A DNA stretch of 64,000 nucleotides, taken from NCBI GenBank assembly GCA_022709905.1, contig JAKLHY010000017.1:45537-109536 (forward strand). The letters are read 5' to 3'. The translations under genes and the position numbers were made by a program. Position 1 is the stretch's first letter. Each line of letters starts with the position of its first letter. This document shows positions 1 to 8,329 of the stretch, one piece after another. The stretch comes from Verrucomicrobiota bacterium. GTDB taxonomy: Bacteria; Verrucomicrobiota; Verrucomicrobiia; Limisphaerales; UBA1319. A model generated the notes under the pieces. It was not told the DNA's origin. It did no database searches and worked only from the letters and a program-made list of their open reading frames with translations.

Positions 1-697
1 TCCGCGTAAACCAAGCGTCGGAGAATCGGCGATTGAGCCAGACACCCAACCAGACGCCCAGGGGCACCAGCGGCAAGTAGACCAGGCTCGTCTGGATAGT
101 GGATCCAGTGATGATCTGGTTCCCAACAAAAAAGGGCAGCTTGATCCAGTTGACCCAGGTGAAAATCAACACGTTTGTCCCCACGTAGATCTCCTTGGGC
201 AGGCGCTGAGGAATCAGAAACAGACTGACAACTGGCCCGGCCCCGTGGGCAAAAGAGGAGGTCACGCCTGTCCCGATCCCGCAGGGCACTCCCACCCAGT
301 GGTTGGGGGCGAATGCGCCTTCGGCCTTGAAAACGAGCTCTTTGCACCACTGAAACAGCACAAAAGCAACGGCCAGAACCCCGATCGCCACGTTTAGCTG
401 GTGCGAAGAAAACCGTCCGATGAAATGCACTCCAATCACAACTCCCGCCACGACGCCGGGAAGAAGATAGCCCAGGTTCTTTCGCTCCCACTTGCCCCAA
501 TAATGATAAAGGGAAAACAGATCACCGGCACAGAGCAAGGGCAACAGGATGCCAATGGCCGATCGTGGATCGAACGCCATGACACATAACGGTGTAGTCA
601 GCATCCCCAGCCCCCCTCCAAAACCCGCCTTGGACAATCCAATGAACAGAACCGCCAGACCGGCGGTCAGCTGATGCGGCCATGCATGGATCTCCAT
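1..697 (-). CDS. TauE/SafE family permease, C-terminal end cut by window
   Basis: This is an integral membrane protein of the TauE/SafE (sulfite exporter-like) family, which moves small anions such as sulfite or organosulfonates across the inner membrane. The visible 232 residues begin at an ATG (697) and read through to the window edge without a stop. Family marks are the first helix followed by GLSKAGFGGGLGM (about residues 19-31), further Gly-rich hydrophobic helices, and a central VPCGIGTGVTSSFAHGAGP loop typical of the second repeat. Only a short C-terminal stretch should be missing. It lies 130 nt downstream of rplI on the same strand, behind a weak hairpin, so co-transcription with the ribosomal genes is uncertain. 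The substrate cannot be told from sequence. Confidence 0.82.
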   Translation of the reverse strand, partial: MEIHAWPHQLTAGLAVLFIGLSKAGFGGGLGMLTTPLCVMAFDPRSAIGILLPLLCAGDLFSLYHYWGKWERKNLGYLLPGVVAGVVIGVHFIGRFSSHQLNVAIGVLAVAFVLFQWCKELVFKAEGAFAPNHWVGVPCGIGTGVTSSFAHGAGPVVSLFLIPQRLPKEIYVGTNVLIFTWVNWIKLPFFVGNQIITGSTIQTSLVYLPLVPLGVWLGVWLNRRFSDAWFTR

Positions 698-723
698 GGG
701 GATGGGTGACGTACAAACCAACA

Positions 724-743
724 GCGCGGTGAAATTACCGCGC
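724..743 (-). terminator. weak hairpin between rplI and the TauE gene
   Basis: A perfect 7-bp inverted repeat (GCGCGGT / ACCGCGC, 6-nt loop) lies between the rplI stop and the TauE/SafE start. On the minus strand it is followed by a moderately T-rich stretch but no clean T run, so it may be a weak terminator of the prs-rplI transcript or an incidental stem. Confidence 0.3.
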
Positions 744-827
744 CATCATGCGTCCTTCATGCCGCCCAGGAGATGCCGGGAGGGCTGAAAAAAGGCATTC
801 GCAGGGCGTGCCAAAACAAAGGGGAAC

Positions 828-1430
828 CTAACTCGACTGCCCGGGAGCCTCGCGCGACGTTTTTGTCTTACGCTCGGGCCTTTCCCTCCGGCCTTCTTTT
901 CGGCCTTCGGCTTTGTCCGAACCAGCGGCTTTGGCCTCGGTCCCTGTGGCTTCGGTAATCAGGGGTGTTGCGGGTTTCGCACTCTCCACGTGCAGCTTGA
1001 TGGAGGAGATGACATCGGCGTGCAAGCGCAGTTCAACCTCATGGTCTCCGGTGCTGCGGATCGGTTTTTCGAGGTGGATCTTCCGTTTGTCCAGAGAGAC
1101 ATCGAACTGGCTTTTCAGTTCATCGGCGATGGTGCCTGCCGTGATGGAGCCGAACATCTTGTTATCTTCGCCAGTCTTGACTGTAATATTGAGGGTCAAC
1201 TTGGACAACGACTTGGCCAACTCGGTCATAGCGTTCAGTTCATGCGCCTCGCGCTCGGCCCGACGCTGTTTCAGCACCTCCAACCGTCGCTTGTTTGCGG
1301 CCGTCAGAGGAATGGCCAGTTTCTGAGGAAACAAGTAATTGCGGGCGTAGCCTGCCGCGACCTTGACCTGGTCGGACTCAGCGCCCAGATCCACTACGTT
1401 GTGGGTAAGAATCACATCAATCTTTGCCAT
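828..1430 (-). CDS. rplI: 50S ribosomal protein bL9 with basic C-terminal tail
   Basis: Binds domain V of 23S rRNA near the L1 stalk and helps frame maintenance. The 200-residue product starts MAKIDVILTHNVVDLG and carries the N-terminal L9 fold (about 1-50, with the G-Y-A-R-N-Y-L-F-P-Q-K-L-A signature), the long connecting helix (about 42-75) and the C-terminal globular domain to about residue 150. It is some 50 residues longer than usual L9: the extra C-terminus is rich in Lys, Arg, Glu and Ser and has no fold I recognise. It lies 56 nt after ssb; the rpsR gene that normally sits between ssb and rplI is not there. Confidence 0.95.
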   Translation of the reverse strand: MAKIDVILTHNVVDLGAESDQVKVAAGYARNYLFPQKLAIPLTAANKRRLEVLKQRRAEREAHELNAMTELAKSLSKLTLNITVKTGEDNKMFGSITAGTIADELKSQFDVSLDKRKIHLEKPIRSTGDHEVELRLHADVISSIKLHVESAKPATPLITEATGTEAKAAGSDKAEGRKEGRRERPERKTKTSREAPGQSS

Positions 1431-1486
1431 AAACTATCCCATGCTTGAATCATTAACGCTCTGGATGAAACGAGAATATTTCGGTT

Positions 1487-1945
1487 CTAGAAGGGGACAT
1501 CATCGTCCCCAACCGGCGCATCCATCTCCGCAGGGGCGGCGGTCGAGGAATTCGTAGGAGCGGCTGGGGCTGTCTGACGCGGGGCGTCTCCGCCCGCCAT
1601 CTCCCGACCGCGCCCGGAATCCAGGAATTGAAAGCTTTCGCAGACAACCAGCAACCGGCTGCGTTTTTGGTTGGTCTGCTTATCATCCCAGGTATCCAGC
1701 CTTAAGCGGCCTTCCACCAGAACAGGGCTGCCTTTCTTCAGATACTGGCCGATGGTTTCGGCTGTCTTGCCGAAGGCTTCCACATCGACAAAGACGGCTT
1801 CTTCTTTCTGCTGGCCGGCTTCGTCGCGCCAGCGTCGATTGATGGCCAAACCCAACTTGACCACCGCCGTACCTTTGGGGGTGTATCGCAGTTCCGGATC
1901 CCGGGTCAAGTTCCCGGCCAGGATGACTTTGTTGAAGTTGGCCAT
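1487..1945 (-). CDS. ssb: single-stranded DNA-binding protein
   Basis: Coats single-stranded DNA during replication, repair and recombination. The 152-residue protein starts MANFNKVILAGNLTRDPELRYTP and has one OB fold (about 1-108) with the usual conserved aromatic and basic surface. A Pro/Ala/Thr-rich linker of about 35 residues follows, ending in the acidic tip DDDVPF, the canonical docking peptide for replication and repair partners. It starts 12 nt after the rpsF stop, so the two are very probably translated from one transcript, as in most bacteria. Confidence 0.96.
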   Translation of the reverse strand: MANFNKVILAGNLTRDPELRYTPKGTAVVKLGLAINRRWRDEAGQQKEEAVFVDVEAFGKTAETIGQYLKKGSPVLVEGRLRLDTWDDKQTNQKRSRLLVVCESFQFLDSGRGREMAGGDAPRQTAPAAPTNSSTAAPAEMDAPVGDDDVPF

Positions 1946-1957
1946 GGGACGCCTGAT

Positions 1958-2266
1958 CTAATTGGTGGCGGCCTTTTGCGGCGGCGCATCGGTGAAAACT
2001 ACGCGGTAAATCTCCTCTCGCAGCGTAAACACGGACCGCAACTGGGCAATCGCCTGGGGTTGGCTCTCAAAAATCACGTTGACATAGAAACCCGCGGGCA
2101 TGCTCTTATTGCTCACCCGCGCGAAAGGACGCCGATCCATCTTCTGCACCGTCTCCACTTTGCCCCCGACGTTGGTGATTTCAGCGCTGATCTTGTCAAC
2201 GGCCTCTTTGACGCCCTCATCGCGTCCCGCAGTGTTCAAAATAAACAAGCCTTCGTATCTTTTCAC
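1958..2266 (-). CDS. rpsF: 30S ribosomal protein bS6
   Basis: Small-subunit protein that forms a heterodimer with bS18 on the platform of the 30S subunit. The 102-residue product opens MKRYEGLFILNT and shows the ferredoxin-like S6 fold with the conserved KMDRRPFA(R) strand at about 43-50. Its ATG overlaps the pth stop by 4 nt (ATGA), implying translational coupling, and ssb follows after 12 nt. Its partner S18 is not encoded in the window. Confidence 0.95.
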   Translation of the reverse strand: MKRYEGLFILNTAGRDEGVKEAVDKISAEITNVGGKVETVQKMDRRPFARVSNKSMPAGFYVNVIFESQPQAIAQLRSVFTLREEIYRVVFTDAPPQKAATN

Positions 2267-2871
2267 TCCACGTTCCTTTGTTCGGTTGTTTGAACCATTC
2301 CGTTAAAGTTATTCATGGCCTGCGCAATGCCGTGTTGAATCCAACATTTCACCTGTTCAGCGGCCCGATTCAACATGCGCTCCGCCACCGCCCATTCTTC
2401 GGCCAGAAATCCATCGAGCACATGCCGGGCAATCTCCCGGCCCCCGGACTCCGGACGCCCGATACCCAACCGCAACCGGGGCAGCTGTTCGGTCCCCAGA
2501 TGCTCGATCACCGAAGCCAAACCGTGATGCCCCCCGCTGCCGCCTTGAGGACGCAACCGCAACTCGCCCAACGGAAGATCGGCATCGTCGAGCACGATCA
2601 GAACCCGATCTTGGGGTATTTGATAATACCTTGTCAACGCCCCAACCGCCTGGCCACTGAGATTCATGTAAGTCTGTGGTTGGCACAGCAGAACCCGCTT
2701 TTCGCCCTCTCGGACGACTGCCATATGGGCTTGAAAGCGTGTTTCAGCCCGCCACTGGGCCTTCCACTGCTCCGCCAGGATGTCCGCCAGAAGGAAACCG
2801 GCGTTATGGCGCGTCCTGGCATACTCACGGCCGGGATTTCCCAAGCCCGCAATAAGAAAAGCCTCTTCCAT
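2263..2871 (-). CDS. pth: peptidyl-tRNA hydrolase
   Basis: Cleaves peptidyl-tRNA released from stalled ribosomes, recycling tRNA. The 202-residue sequence has the Pth signature at its N-terminus: GLGNPG (9-14), then the catalytic His in RHNAGF (H22), the V-L-D-D-A-D-L-P segment with the Asp partner near residue 98, and the GGSGGHHGL motif around 114-122. Length is usual for the family. It follows rplY by 36 nt and overlaps rpsF by 4 nt, giving the common order prs-rplY-pth-rpsF. Confidence 0.96.
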   Translation of the reverse strand: MEEAFLIAGLGNPGREYARTRHNAGFLLADILAEQWKAQWRAETRFQAHMAVVREGEKRVLLCQPQTYMNLSGQAVGALTRYYQIPQDRVLIVLDDADLPLGELRLRPQGGSGGHHGLASVIEHLGTEQLPRLRLGIGRPESGGREIARHVLDGFLAEEWAVAERMLNRAAEQVKCWIQHGIAQAMNNFNGMVQTTEQRNVE

Positions 2872-2907
2872 TCCCAGGCTGGATCCAACACCCCGGCATC
2901 CTCCCCG

Positions 2908-3660
2908 TTATTTCTTCTTCTCGGGTTCTTTGCCAGCGGTTTTCTCGGAGGCAGCCGCCTTGGCCGGCGCCGCAGCCTTGCCAGGAGCGGCCTTCGCCCC
3001 GCCCTCTCCCTCCTCGGCTCCTTCTTCCTTCTTTTCACGGATAACTTCCGGTTCGGCCAGAGCTTCGCCAGCGGCGGGAGCGGCTTCCTCCACCTCAGCG
3101 ATAGGAGCGGCAACCGCAATCACCGAAATACGCTTGTCACCCAGGATTTCAACATCGGGCGGCGCCTTGATATCCCCGATATGGATTGCCTGTCCGATTT
3201 CCAGGTGGCTGACATCCACCGTGATGATGTCGGGCAAATCCTTGAGAAAAGCCCGCACCTTGATCTTAAAGAGCACGTGTTCCAAAATTCCGCCGCCCTT
3301 AACCCCAATGGCCTCGCCCACGGACTCCACCGGCACGGAAATGGTCACTTTTTCCTGCTCGCTGACTTCGTGGAGATCCAGGTGCAGCACTTGGCCACTG
3401 AGCGGATGATGTTGGATTTCCTGAACCAAAGCCAAATGCCCTCCCTGCGCGTCGCCCTCCACTTCGAGATTCACCAGGATGTTCTCGGACGCGGAGTGGA
3501 GAATCATGTTCTCGACATCCTTGGCTCCCAGATCCAAAACTTGAGGCTGGCGCTGCCGCCCATAGATTACAGCGGGCACCCGACCGGCCGTCCGGAGTTT
3601 TTTCATACCGCCGCGCCGACTCAACGTGCGCGGCATTGCTTTTAATGCTACAGGTTTCAT
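2908..3660 (-). CDS. rplY: 50S ribosomal protein bL25, CTC/TL5 type, with Ala/Lys/Glu tail
   Basis: Binds 5S rRNA in the large subunit; the long CTC form is linked to general stress in Bacillus. The 250-residue product has the L25 5S-binding domain (about 15-105, including GRVPAVIYG), a second beta domain of the TL5/CTC type (about 106-195) and a low-complexity tail of about 50 residues rich in Ala, Lys, Glu and Pro ending KEPEKKK. The tail is an addition over the usual 200-residue length. It is placed between prs (34 nt upstream) and pth (36 nt downstream), the normal context. Confidence 0.94.
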   Translation of the reverse strand: MKPVALKAMPRTLSRRGGMKKLRTAGRVPAVIYGRQRQPQVLDLGAKDVENMILHSASENILVNLEVEGDAQGGHLALVQEIQHHPLSGQVLHLDLHEVSEQEKVTISVPVESVGEAIGVKGGGILEHVLFKIKVRAFLKDLPDIITVDVSHLEIGQAIHIGDIKAPPDVEILGDKRISVIAVAAPIAEVEEAAPAAGEALAEPEVIREKKEEGAEEGEGGAKAAPGKAAAPAKAAASEKTAGKEPEKKK

Positions 3661-3694
3661 CGTCTCAACTTACACTTCCGGCGAGGCCTTGGGC

Positions 3695-4639
3695 CTAACT
3701 GGTCCGCCCGCCCTTAAATTCAAAAAGCGATGTCACCGAAGAATTACTGTGAATACGCTTTATCGCTTCACCTAACAGGCCTGCCACTGACAAGGCCACC
3801 AACTGTACCCCATCAATGGCAGGGTGGGGAACACTATCAGTCGTAATCAGCTCGTCAATAGCAGATTTTCGCAATCTTTCGATCCCCAGGTCATTGAGGA
3901 TGGCATGCGAAACACAAGCCAGTATCTTCCTGGCTCCCATGCGCTTCAAAAGATCGGCCGCCGAAGTCAGAGTGCCGGCGGTCTCCGTCAAATCATCGAC
4001 CAGCAGGACGTTCTTGTCCTTGATCTCTCCGATCATCGTCATGGCCTCGGTCTCTGTGGGGCTCTTCCGGCGCTTGGCCACAATCGCCAATCCCGCCTCC
4101 ATCACCTGGGAAAACGCGTGGGCCATCTTGAGCCCTCCCACATCGGGACTCACCACCACCAGATCGCGCAAACGCATCTTTTTTAGATATTTGTACATGA
4201 CAGGCGCCGCGTACAAATGATCCACAGGGATGTCAAAAAAGCCTTGAATTTGCTGGGCATGGAGGTCCATGGTCAGGATCCTGTTGGCCCCCGAGGCCAC
4301 CAGTAAGTTGGCGACCAATTTGGCGGTGATAGGCACACGCGGCTGATCTTTGCGATCCTGTCGGGCGTATCCGTAAAACGGCATCACCGCGGTGATCCGC
4401 GTCGCGCTGGCGCGCCTCAAGGCATCAATCATGATGAAGAGTTCCATCAGATTGTGGTTGGTCGGCGGGCAAGTTGATTGGATCACATACACATCCTGAC
4501 CTCGGACATTTTCTTCAATCTTCACGAAGGTCTCACCGTCAGGAAACGCGCTCACGCTGGCCTTACCCAACTCGATGCCAATATAATCACAGATCGCTTT
4601 GGACAATGCCGGATTTGAATTGCCGGAATAAATTTTCAC
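3695..4639 (-). CDS. prs: ribose-phosphate pyrophosphokinase
   Basis: Makes PRPP from ribose 5-phosphate and ATP, the precursor of purines, pyrimidines, NAD, His and Trp. I chose the GTG at 4639, giving 314 residues starting (M)KIYSGNSNPALS, because that matches where the family begins and the family length; an upstream ATG at 4678 would add 13 unrelated residues. Seen motifs are the Arg/Lys-rich PFYGYARQDRK region (about 90-100), DLHAQQIQGFF (about 128-138), VVSPDVGG (about 166) and the PRPP loop VDDLTETAGT near 218. That loop has TE where most enzymes have ID, a mild change. First gene of the prs-rplY-pth-rpsF-ssb-rplI group, divergent from the Dus gene. Confidence 0.95.
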   Translation of the reverse strand: MKIYSGNSNPALSKAICDYIGIELGKASVSAFPDGETFVKIEENVRGQDVYVIQSTCPPTNHNLMELFIMIDALRRASATRITAVMPFYGYARQDRKDQPRVPITAKLVANLLVASGANRILTMDLHAQQIQGFFDIPVDHLYAAPVMYKYLKKMRLRDLVVVSPDVGGLKMAHAFSQVMEAGLAIVAKRRKSPTETEAMTMIGEIKDKNVLLVDDLTETAGTLTSAADLLKRMGARKILACVSHAILNDLGIERLRKSAIDELITTDSVPHPAIDGVQLVALSVAGLLGEAIKRIHSNSSVTSLFEFKGGRTS

Positions 4640-4758
4640 AAAAAAAATTGTCGAATCCCCAGCAGAATTCCGACCCAACCTCGGGACGGGAATGCTGCCA
4701 ATCCAAGGGCAAAATGTAACCTTCCCAATTGCCCCCGCAAGAGTAATGTTCGTTCCGC

Positions 4759-5931
4759 ATGCGAGAATCCAAAGCGTTGCTCATGCCGGAACCCAAACCT
4801 CAAGTGTCCAGGCCTGCGTTGCATGACCTGCCGCGACCCCTACTGGCTTTGGCTCCAATGCAGGATATTACGGATCTGGCCTTCTGGAACCTCCAGGCGG
4901 ATTATGGGGAGGCCGACCTGGTATATACTCCCTATTTTCGTGTCCACGCCACTTCCCGGCTCAACCGGACCCTCCTCGGATCCATCACCCAAAGCCCGCC
5001 CCACCGGCGCGTCATCGCGCAAATCATTGGCGAAGACATTCCCTCCATCGTCCGCACCGCTCTGGAACTGCAGCAATATCGCATCGCGGCCATCGACCTC
5101 AACCTCGGTTGCCCGGCCCCCATCGTGTGCCGAAAAAAGGTGGGAGGCGGCCTATTGCGCATCCGGGACAAAATCGACGCCATACTGGCCGCCCTGCGCA
5201 GCGCCGTCACCATTCCCCTGACAGTGAAGACACGACTGGGGTATGATTCGACTGAGGCCTTCGTGGACTTGCTGGAACTATTTCGGAAAAACTCAATTGA
5301 TTTGCTAACAGTACATGCAAGAACAGTCAAGGATATGTATGGCGGTCATGTTCAATATGACCTGATTTCCGAAGCCGTCCGGAAGCTTTCCTGTCCTGTT
5401 CTGGCCAACGGAGACATCGTCAATCCCCAACAGGGCCTTGACATCTTATCGTGCACAGGAGCCCACGGGTTGATGGTCGGGCGCGGCGCAATCAGAAATC
5501 CTTGGATTTTCGCCCAAATCCGCGCCATGGTCGCCGGTCGTTCGCCGATCTATCCCACGGGGCGGGAAATGCGGGATTACCTGCTCCATTTGCAGCAATC
5601 CGTCCGCTGGGCCGGAGGCACGGAACACCAGCATGTCGAGCGGATGAAGAAACATCTCCAATTCATTGGACCCGGAATCGACCCGTCGGGTCTTTTTCTC
5701 CACCAGATCCTCCGTGTCCGGACGGTGGCTGAATTCGACAGGGTGGTTCACCAGTGGCTTGACCACCGGAAAGTCCTGCCCCTGTCGCTTCACAGCGAGG
5801 ATCCACCGGCTATCTCCGTTCCCCACCTCATGCCTGAAGAAAAACGCGAGAAGCCTTCGCGAGAATTACGGATTCCAGAACTCTTTAGCCACGGAACCGG
5901 GCCATCGAAATGGCCTCTGGAGGTTCGATAG
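4759..5931 (+). CDS. tRNA-dihydrouridine synthase
   Basis: FMN enzyme that reduces specific uridines of tRNA to dihydrouridine with NADPH. The 390-residue protein has the TIM-barrel FMN domain starting LALAPMQDITDLAFW (about 29-43), then QIIGEDIPS, the catalytic-cysteine motif LNLGCPAP (Cys at about 118) with KKVGGGLL, VKTRLGYD, VHART and the phosphate-binding ANGDI and LMVGRGAIRNPW segments. A helical tRNA-binding domain follows (about 250-350). Which Dus subfamily and which uridine it modifies cannot be decided here. It is a single gene, divergent from prs and convergent with the MFS gene, 15 nt away. Confidence 0.92.
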   Translation: MRESKALLMPEPKPQVSRPALHDLPRPLLALAPMQDITDLAFWNLQADYGEADLVYTPYFRVHATSRLNRTLLGSITQSPPHRRVIAQIIGEDIPSIVRTALELQQYRIAAIDLNLGCPAPIVCRKKVGGGLLRIRDKIDAILAALRSAVTIPLTVKTRLGYDSTEAFVDLLELFRKNSIDLLTVHARTVKDMYGGHVQYDLISEAVRKLSCPVLANGDIVNPQQGLDILSCTGAHGLMVGRGAIRNPWIFAQIRAMVAGRSPIYPTGREMRDYLLHLQQSVRWAGGTEHQHVERMKKHLQFIGPGIDPSGLFLHQILRVRTVAEFDRVVHQWLDHRKVLPLSLHSEDPPAISVPHLMPEEKREKPSRELRIPELFSHGTGPSKWPLEVR

Positions 5932-5946
5932 AGCGAAATCGAATTC

Positions 5947-7653
5947 TTAGTCCTCCGGCAAGGGTTGGTCTTTGGTTTCGGGGGCCCAAATCAGGGACAC
6001 GAGGCCAATCAAGTAAACCATCGACAGGATGATTGCCGCCGATCGAAACGGCATCCAGGTGCTCATCCATGCCATAAGCAGGTTGAAGGGAACCGTCAGA
6101 AACCGCACCACGTTATAGCAGAAACCGACACCGGTGCCTCTCAGCCGCGTCGGATAGAGCTCAGGGAAGTAGATGGAGTATCCCGCAAACACCGCGAGCT
6201 GCGCAAAGCCCATCATTGGCAGCATCCAGTAGACATCGGTTTCGGTGCGGAGCGAATTGAACACGTAGGCGGTGGTGAGAAGGCAGAGGACGAAGGCCCC
6301 CGCAAAGGCCTTGCGCCGGTTGAAATAGGAAGCCACCATGGTAAAAACCATCATTCCCGTCAGAGAACCGACATCCTGAAGCAGCAGGCCTCGGCTGCGC
6401 ACCCCGTCGATGTAACTCTGGATGCTGGCGATTGCTCCGGGGAAAGCCTGCTCCAACAACTGCCGATTCAGGAAGGCCACGTCCGCAGGCGTGCCGGCTT
6501 GCTCGACCTTGCCAAGCAGGTTGATCGTGTTCTTTTTCAAGGGAATCGATCGGAAGGCATTGGATTCATAGAGACTGGGCCCCTCGATGATTCGGTTGAA
6601 ATCCGCTGTCAGAGCCGGAACCAGGTCGGACAGGGAGGCATTGGGATCGGTCGCTTGGGCCAGTCGGGTTTGGATTTCCGGCGAGAAGCGTTGCCGGATG
6701 AATTGTGCAGCCGTCAGCGAGACATCCCGGGTCATTGCGACGATTTGAGACGGCCGCGTGAGATCGGACTCTCTTAACGGGCTGTGCTGAAGGGCACTCG
6801 TCACGAGTTCCGGGGAAAAAAAACCAATGCCCCACAGTCCCACCATTCCTGACACTCCTAATCCCAAGCCGACGAACGTATTCTTCCGCCATCGCGGGTG
6901 ACGAAAAAGGGCCAAGGGAGAGCCGACGCATCCCATCGACTTCCCGGCTTTGGCTTCGGCCTTGGCGTTTCTCCAGGCCTCGGGTTCGCGGAGAAAAAAC
7001 ACAATCGGCACGACCAGCAATGCGGGGAGAATGCCGACAAAAAACAGAAGACGCCATCCCGAGGACGACGCGATGCCCAATAGATCCCCCAGGGCCACGT
7101 TTTCGGCTCCGGGCTGGATTTTCATGCTGATGATCGTCCCAGTGATGTTCCCGGTGGCGGACAAGGCCTGCAGGGATCCCAGCGCCAGAGAACGGAATCC
7201 TCCGGGAACGCTTTCCGCCACCAAGGTTGTCGCGGCTCCAAACATGCCGCCCACCCCCAATCCCACCAAGAAACGATACAGAGTGAAATCAATCCAGGTC
7301 TGGGCAAATCCGGACAGGCCGGTGAAGCTCGAATAGACCAGCAAGGTCGCCACCATGGTCTTAACCCGGCCCCATTTGTCGCTCAACATGCCAAACAACA
7401 AGCCGCCGGTTCCCCATCCAATCATCATCGCGGCGACAGCGTAGTTAAGATATTTCGAAAGCGCAGCCTGCGCCGCCGCATCGCTGCCCAACAACTCTTT
7501 GAGCGCTGACTCCTTGGCCACGGTAAACAACCGCTGATCCATGCAGTCAAAAAGCCAGCCTGCGGAGGCGATGATGACCACCAGCCAGTGGTAAAACGTG
7601 ACGTCCTTAAAAATACCCGGGCGGGGTTCCGACGAGGAAACAGGAGTGCTCAT
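5947..7653 (-). CDS. MFS transporter with large inserted domain
   Basis: Proton- or ion-coupled transporter of the major facilitator superfamily. The 568-residue product has a first half with six helices, a WLFDCMD start and the loop 2-3 signature GMLSDKWGRVKT (about 87-98), followed by GxGGMFGA and VAESVP motifs as in the metabolite:H+ symporter branch. The second half has helix 7 at about 265-285, then about 145 mostly polar residues (about 288-425) not seen in standard 400-450-residue MFS proteins, and then helices 8-12. Given helix 7 it would face the periplasm. The late FPELYPTRLRGTG motif supports the MFS assignment. Substrate unknown. Confidence 0.85.
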   Translation of the reverse strand: MSTPVSSSEPRPGIFKDVTFYHWLVVIIASAGWLFDCMDQRLFTVAKESALKELLGSDAAAQAALSKYLNYAVAAMMIGWGTGGLLFGMLSDKWGRVKTMVATLLVYSSFTGLSGFAQTWIDFTLYRFLVGLGVGGMFGAATTLVAESVPGGFRSLALGSLQALSATGNITGTIISMKIQPGAENVALGDLLGIASSSGWRLLFFVGILPALLVVPIVFFLREPEAWRNAKAEAKAGKSMGCVGSPLALFRHPRWRKNTFVGLGLGVSGMVGLWGIGFFSPELVTSALQHSPLRESDLTRPSQIVAMTRDVSLTAAQFIRQRFSPEIQTRLAQATDPNASLSDLVPALTADFNRIIEGPSLYESNAFRSIPLKKNTINLLGKVEQAGTPADVAFLNRQLLEQAFPGAIASIQSYIDGVRSRGLLLQDVGSLTGMMVFTMVASYFNRRKAFAGAFVLCLLTTAYVFNSLRTETDVYWMLPMMGFAQLAVFAGYSIYFPELYPTRLRGTGVGFCYNVVRFLTVPFNLLMAWMSTWMPFRSAAIILSMVYLIGLVSLIWAPETKDQPLPED

Positions 7654-7785
7654 GATGGTTCTTGCTTTGGCATTGGATCGTCTCCATCCTCCGGATCCTC
7701 CTGTTTTGTGTCAAGAAACCTCTGCGGATTGATGCTCAAGAAGCCCTCCAATCCAGGTTAAAAACCGGTTTGGACGGTTTTCCAA

Positions 7786-7816
7786 TCAAAGAAAAGGCCC
7801 GTCACAAGGACGGGCC
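7786..7816 (-). terminator. rho-independent terminator after rplQ
   Basis: On the minus strand, GGCCCGTC - CTTGT - GACGGGCC forms a perfect 8-bp GC-rich stem with a 5-nt loop, followed at once by TTTTCTTTG. It lies 27 nt beyond the rplQ stop and ends the long ribosomal protein/RNA polymerase gene block. Confidence 0.88.
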
Positions 7817-7842
7817 CGCAATTGTCATATGCCGATCGCAGC

Positions 7843-8316
7843 TTAGCTGGGTTTGACAGACTCTGGGCTGGACGGGGAAGGTTCCGCAGACGCGGCCGCA
7901 GGCGCGGGTGTGCTTGCGGGCGTCTCGGCCTTGGTTTCCGCGACGGCGGTTCCTGCGGGCGGAAGATCCACCCATTCCAGAATGGCGAGTTGAGACGCGT
8001 CTCCGCGACGCTGATGCATTCGCACGATGCGCGTATATCCCCCGTGTCGGTCTTTCTGTGTTGGGGCGATTTCGTTAAACAAAATTCGCACGGCATCTTC
8101 CTGGTGCAGGCGCGAAACGGCCAATCTTCTGTCACTCAGGGTGCCGCTCTTGCCCAAGGTGACCATCTTTTCAACCAAAGGGCGGGCGGCTTTGGCTTTG
8201 GCTAGGGTAGTCGTGATCCGGCGTTCCTTGATGAGGCTGCAAACCAGATTGGCCAGCATGGCATTGCGATGCGAACTTGTGCGGCCCAGTTTGGCGGTTC
8301 TCTTTAAATGGCGCAT
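7843..8316 (-). CDS. rplQ: 50S ribosomal protein bL17 with C-terminal tail
   Basis: Large-subunit protein near the exit tunnel. The 157 residues start MRHLKRTAKLGRTSSHRNAML, the L17 hallmark, and the core runs to about residue 118 (KDRHGGYTRIVR). The last 35 residues are Ala/Pro/Glu/Ser-rich and are extra compared with the usual 120-130. Last gene of the alpha cluster, 13 nt after rpoA and followed by a strong terminator. Confidence 0.95.
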   Translation of the reverse strand: MRHLKRTAKLGRTSSHRNAMLANLVCSLIKERRITTTLAKAKAARPLVEKMVTLGKSGTLSDRRLAVSRLHQEDAVRILFNEIAPTQKDRHGGYTRIVRMHQRRGDASQLAILEWVDLPPAGTAVAETKAETPASTPAPAAASAEPSPSSPESVKPS

Positions 8317-8329
8317 ATGGCTAAGTCAA

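Noticed and set aside
2278..3645. 455-residue open frame on the plus strand
   Set aside because: Antisense to pth and rplY, crossing their gap; no recognisable domain.
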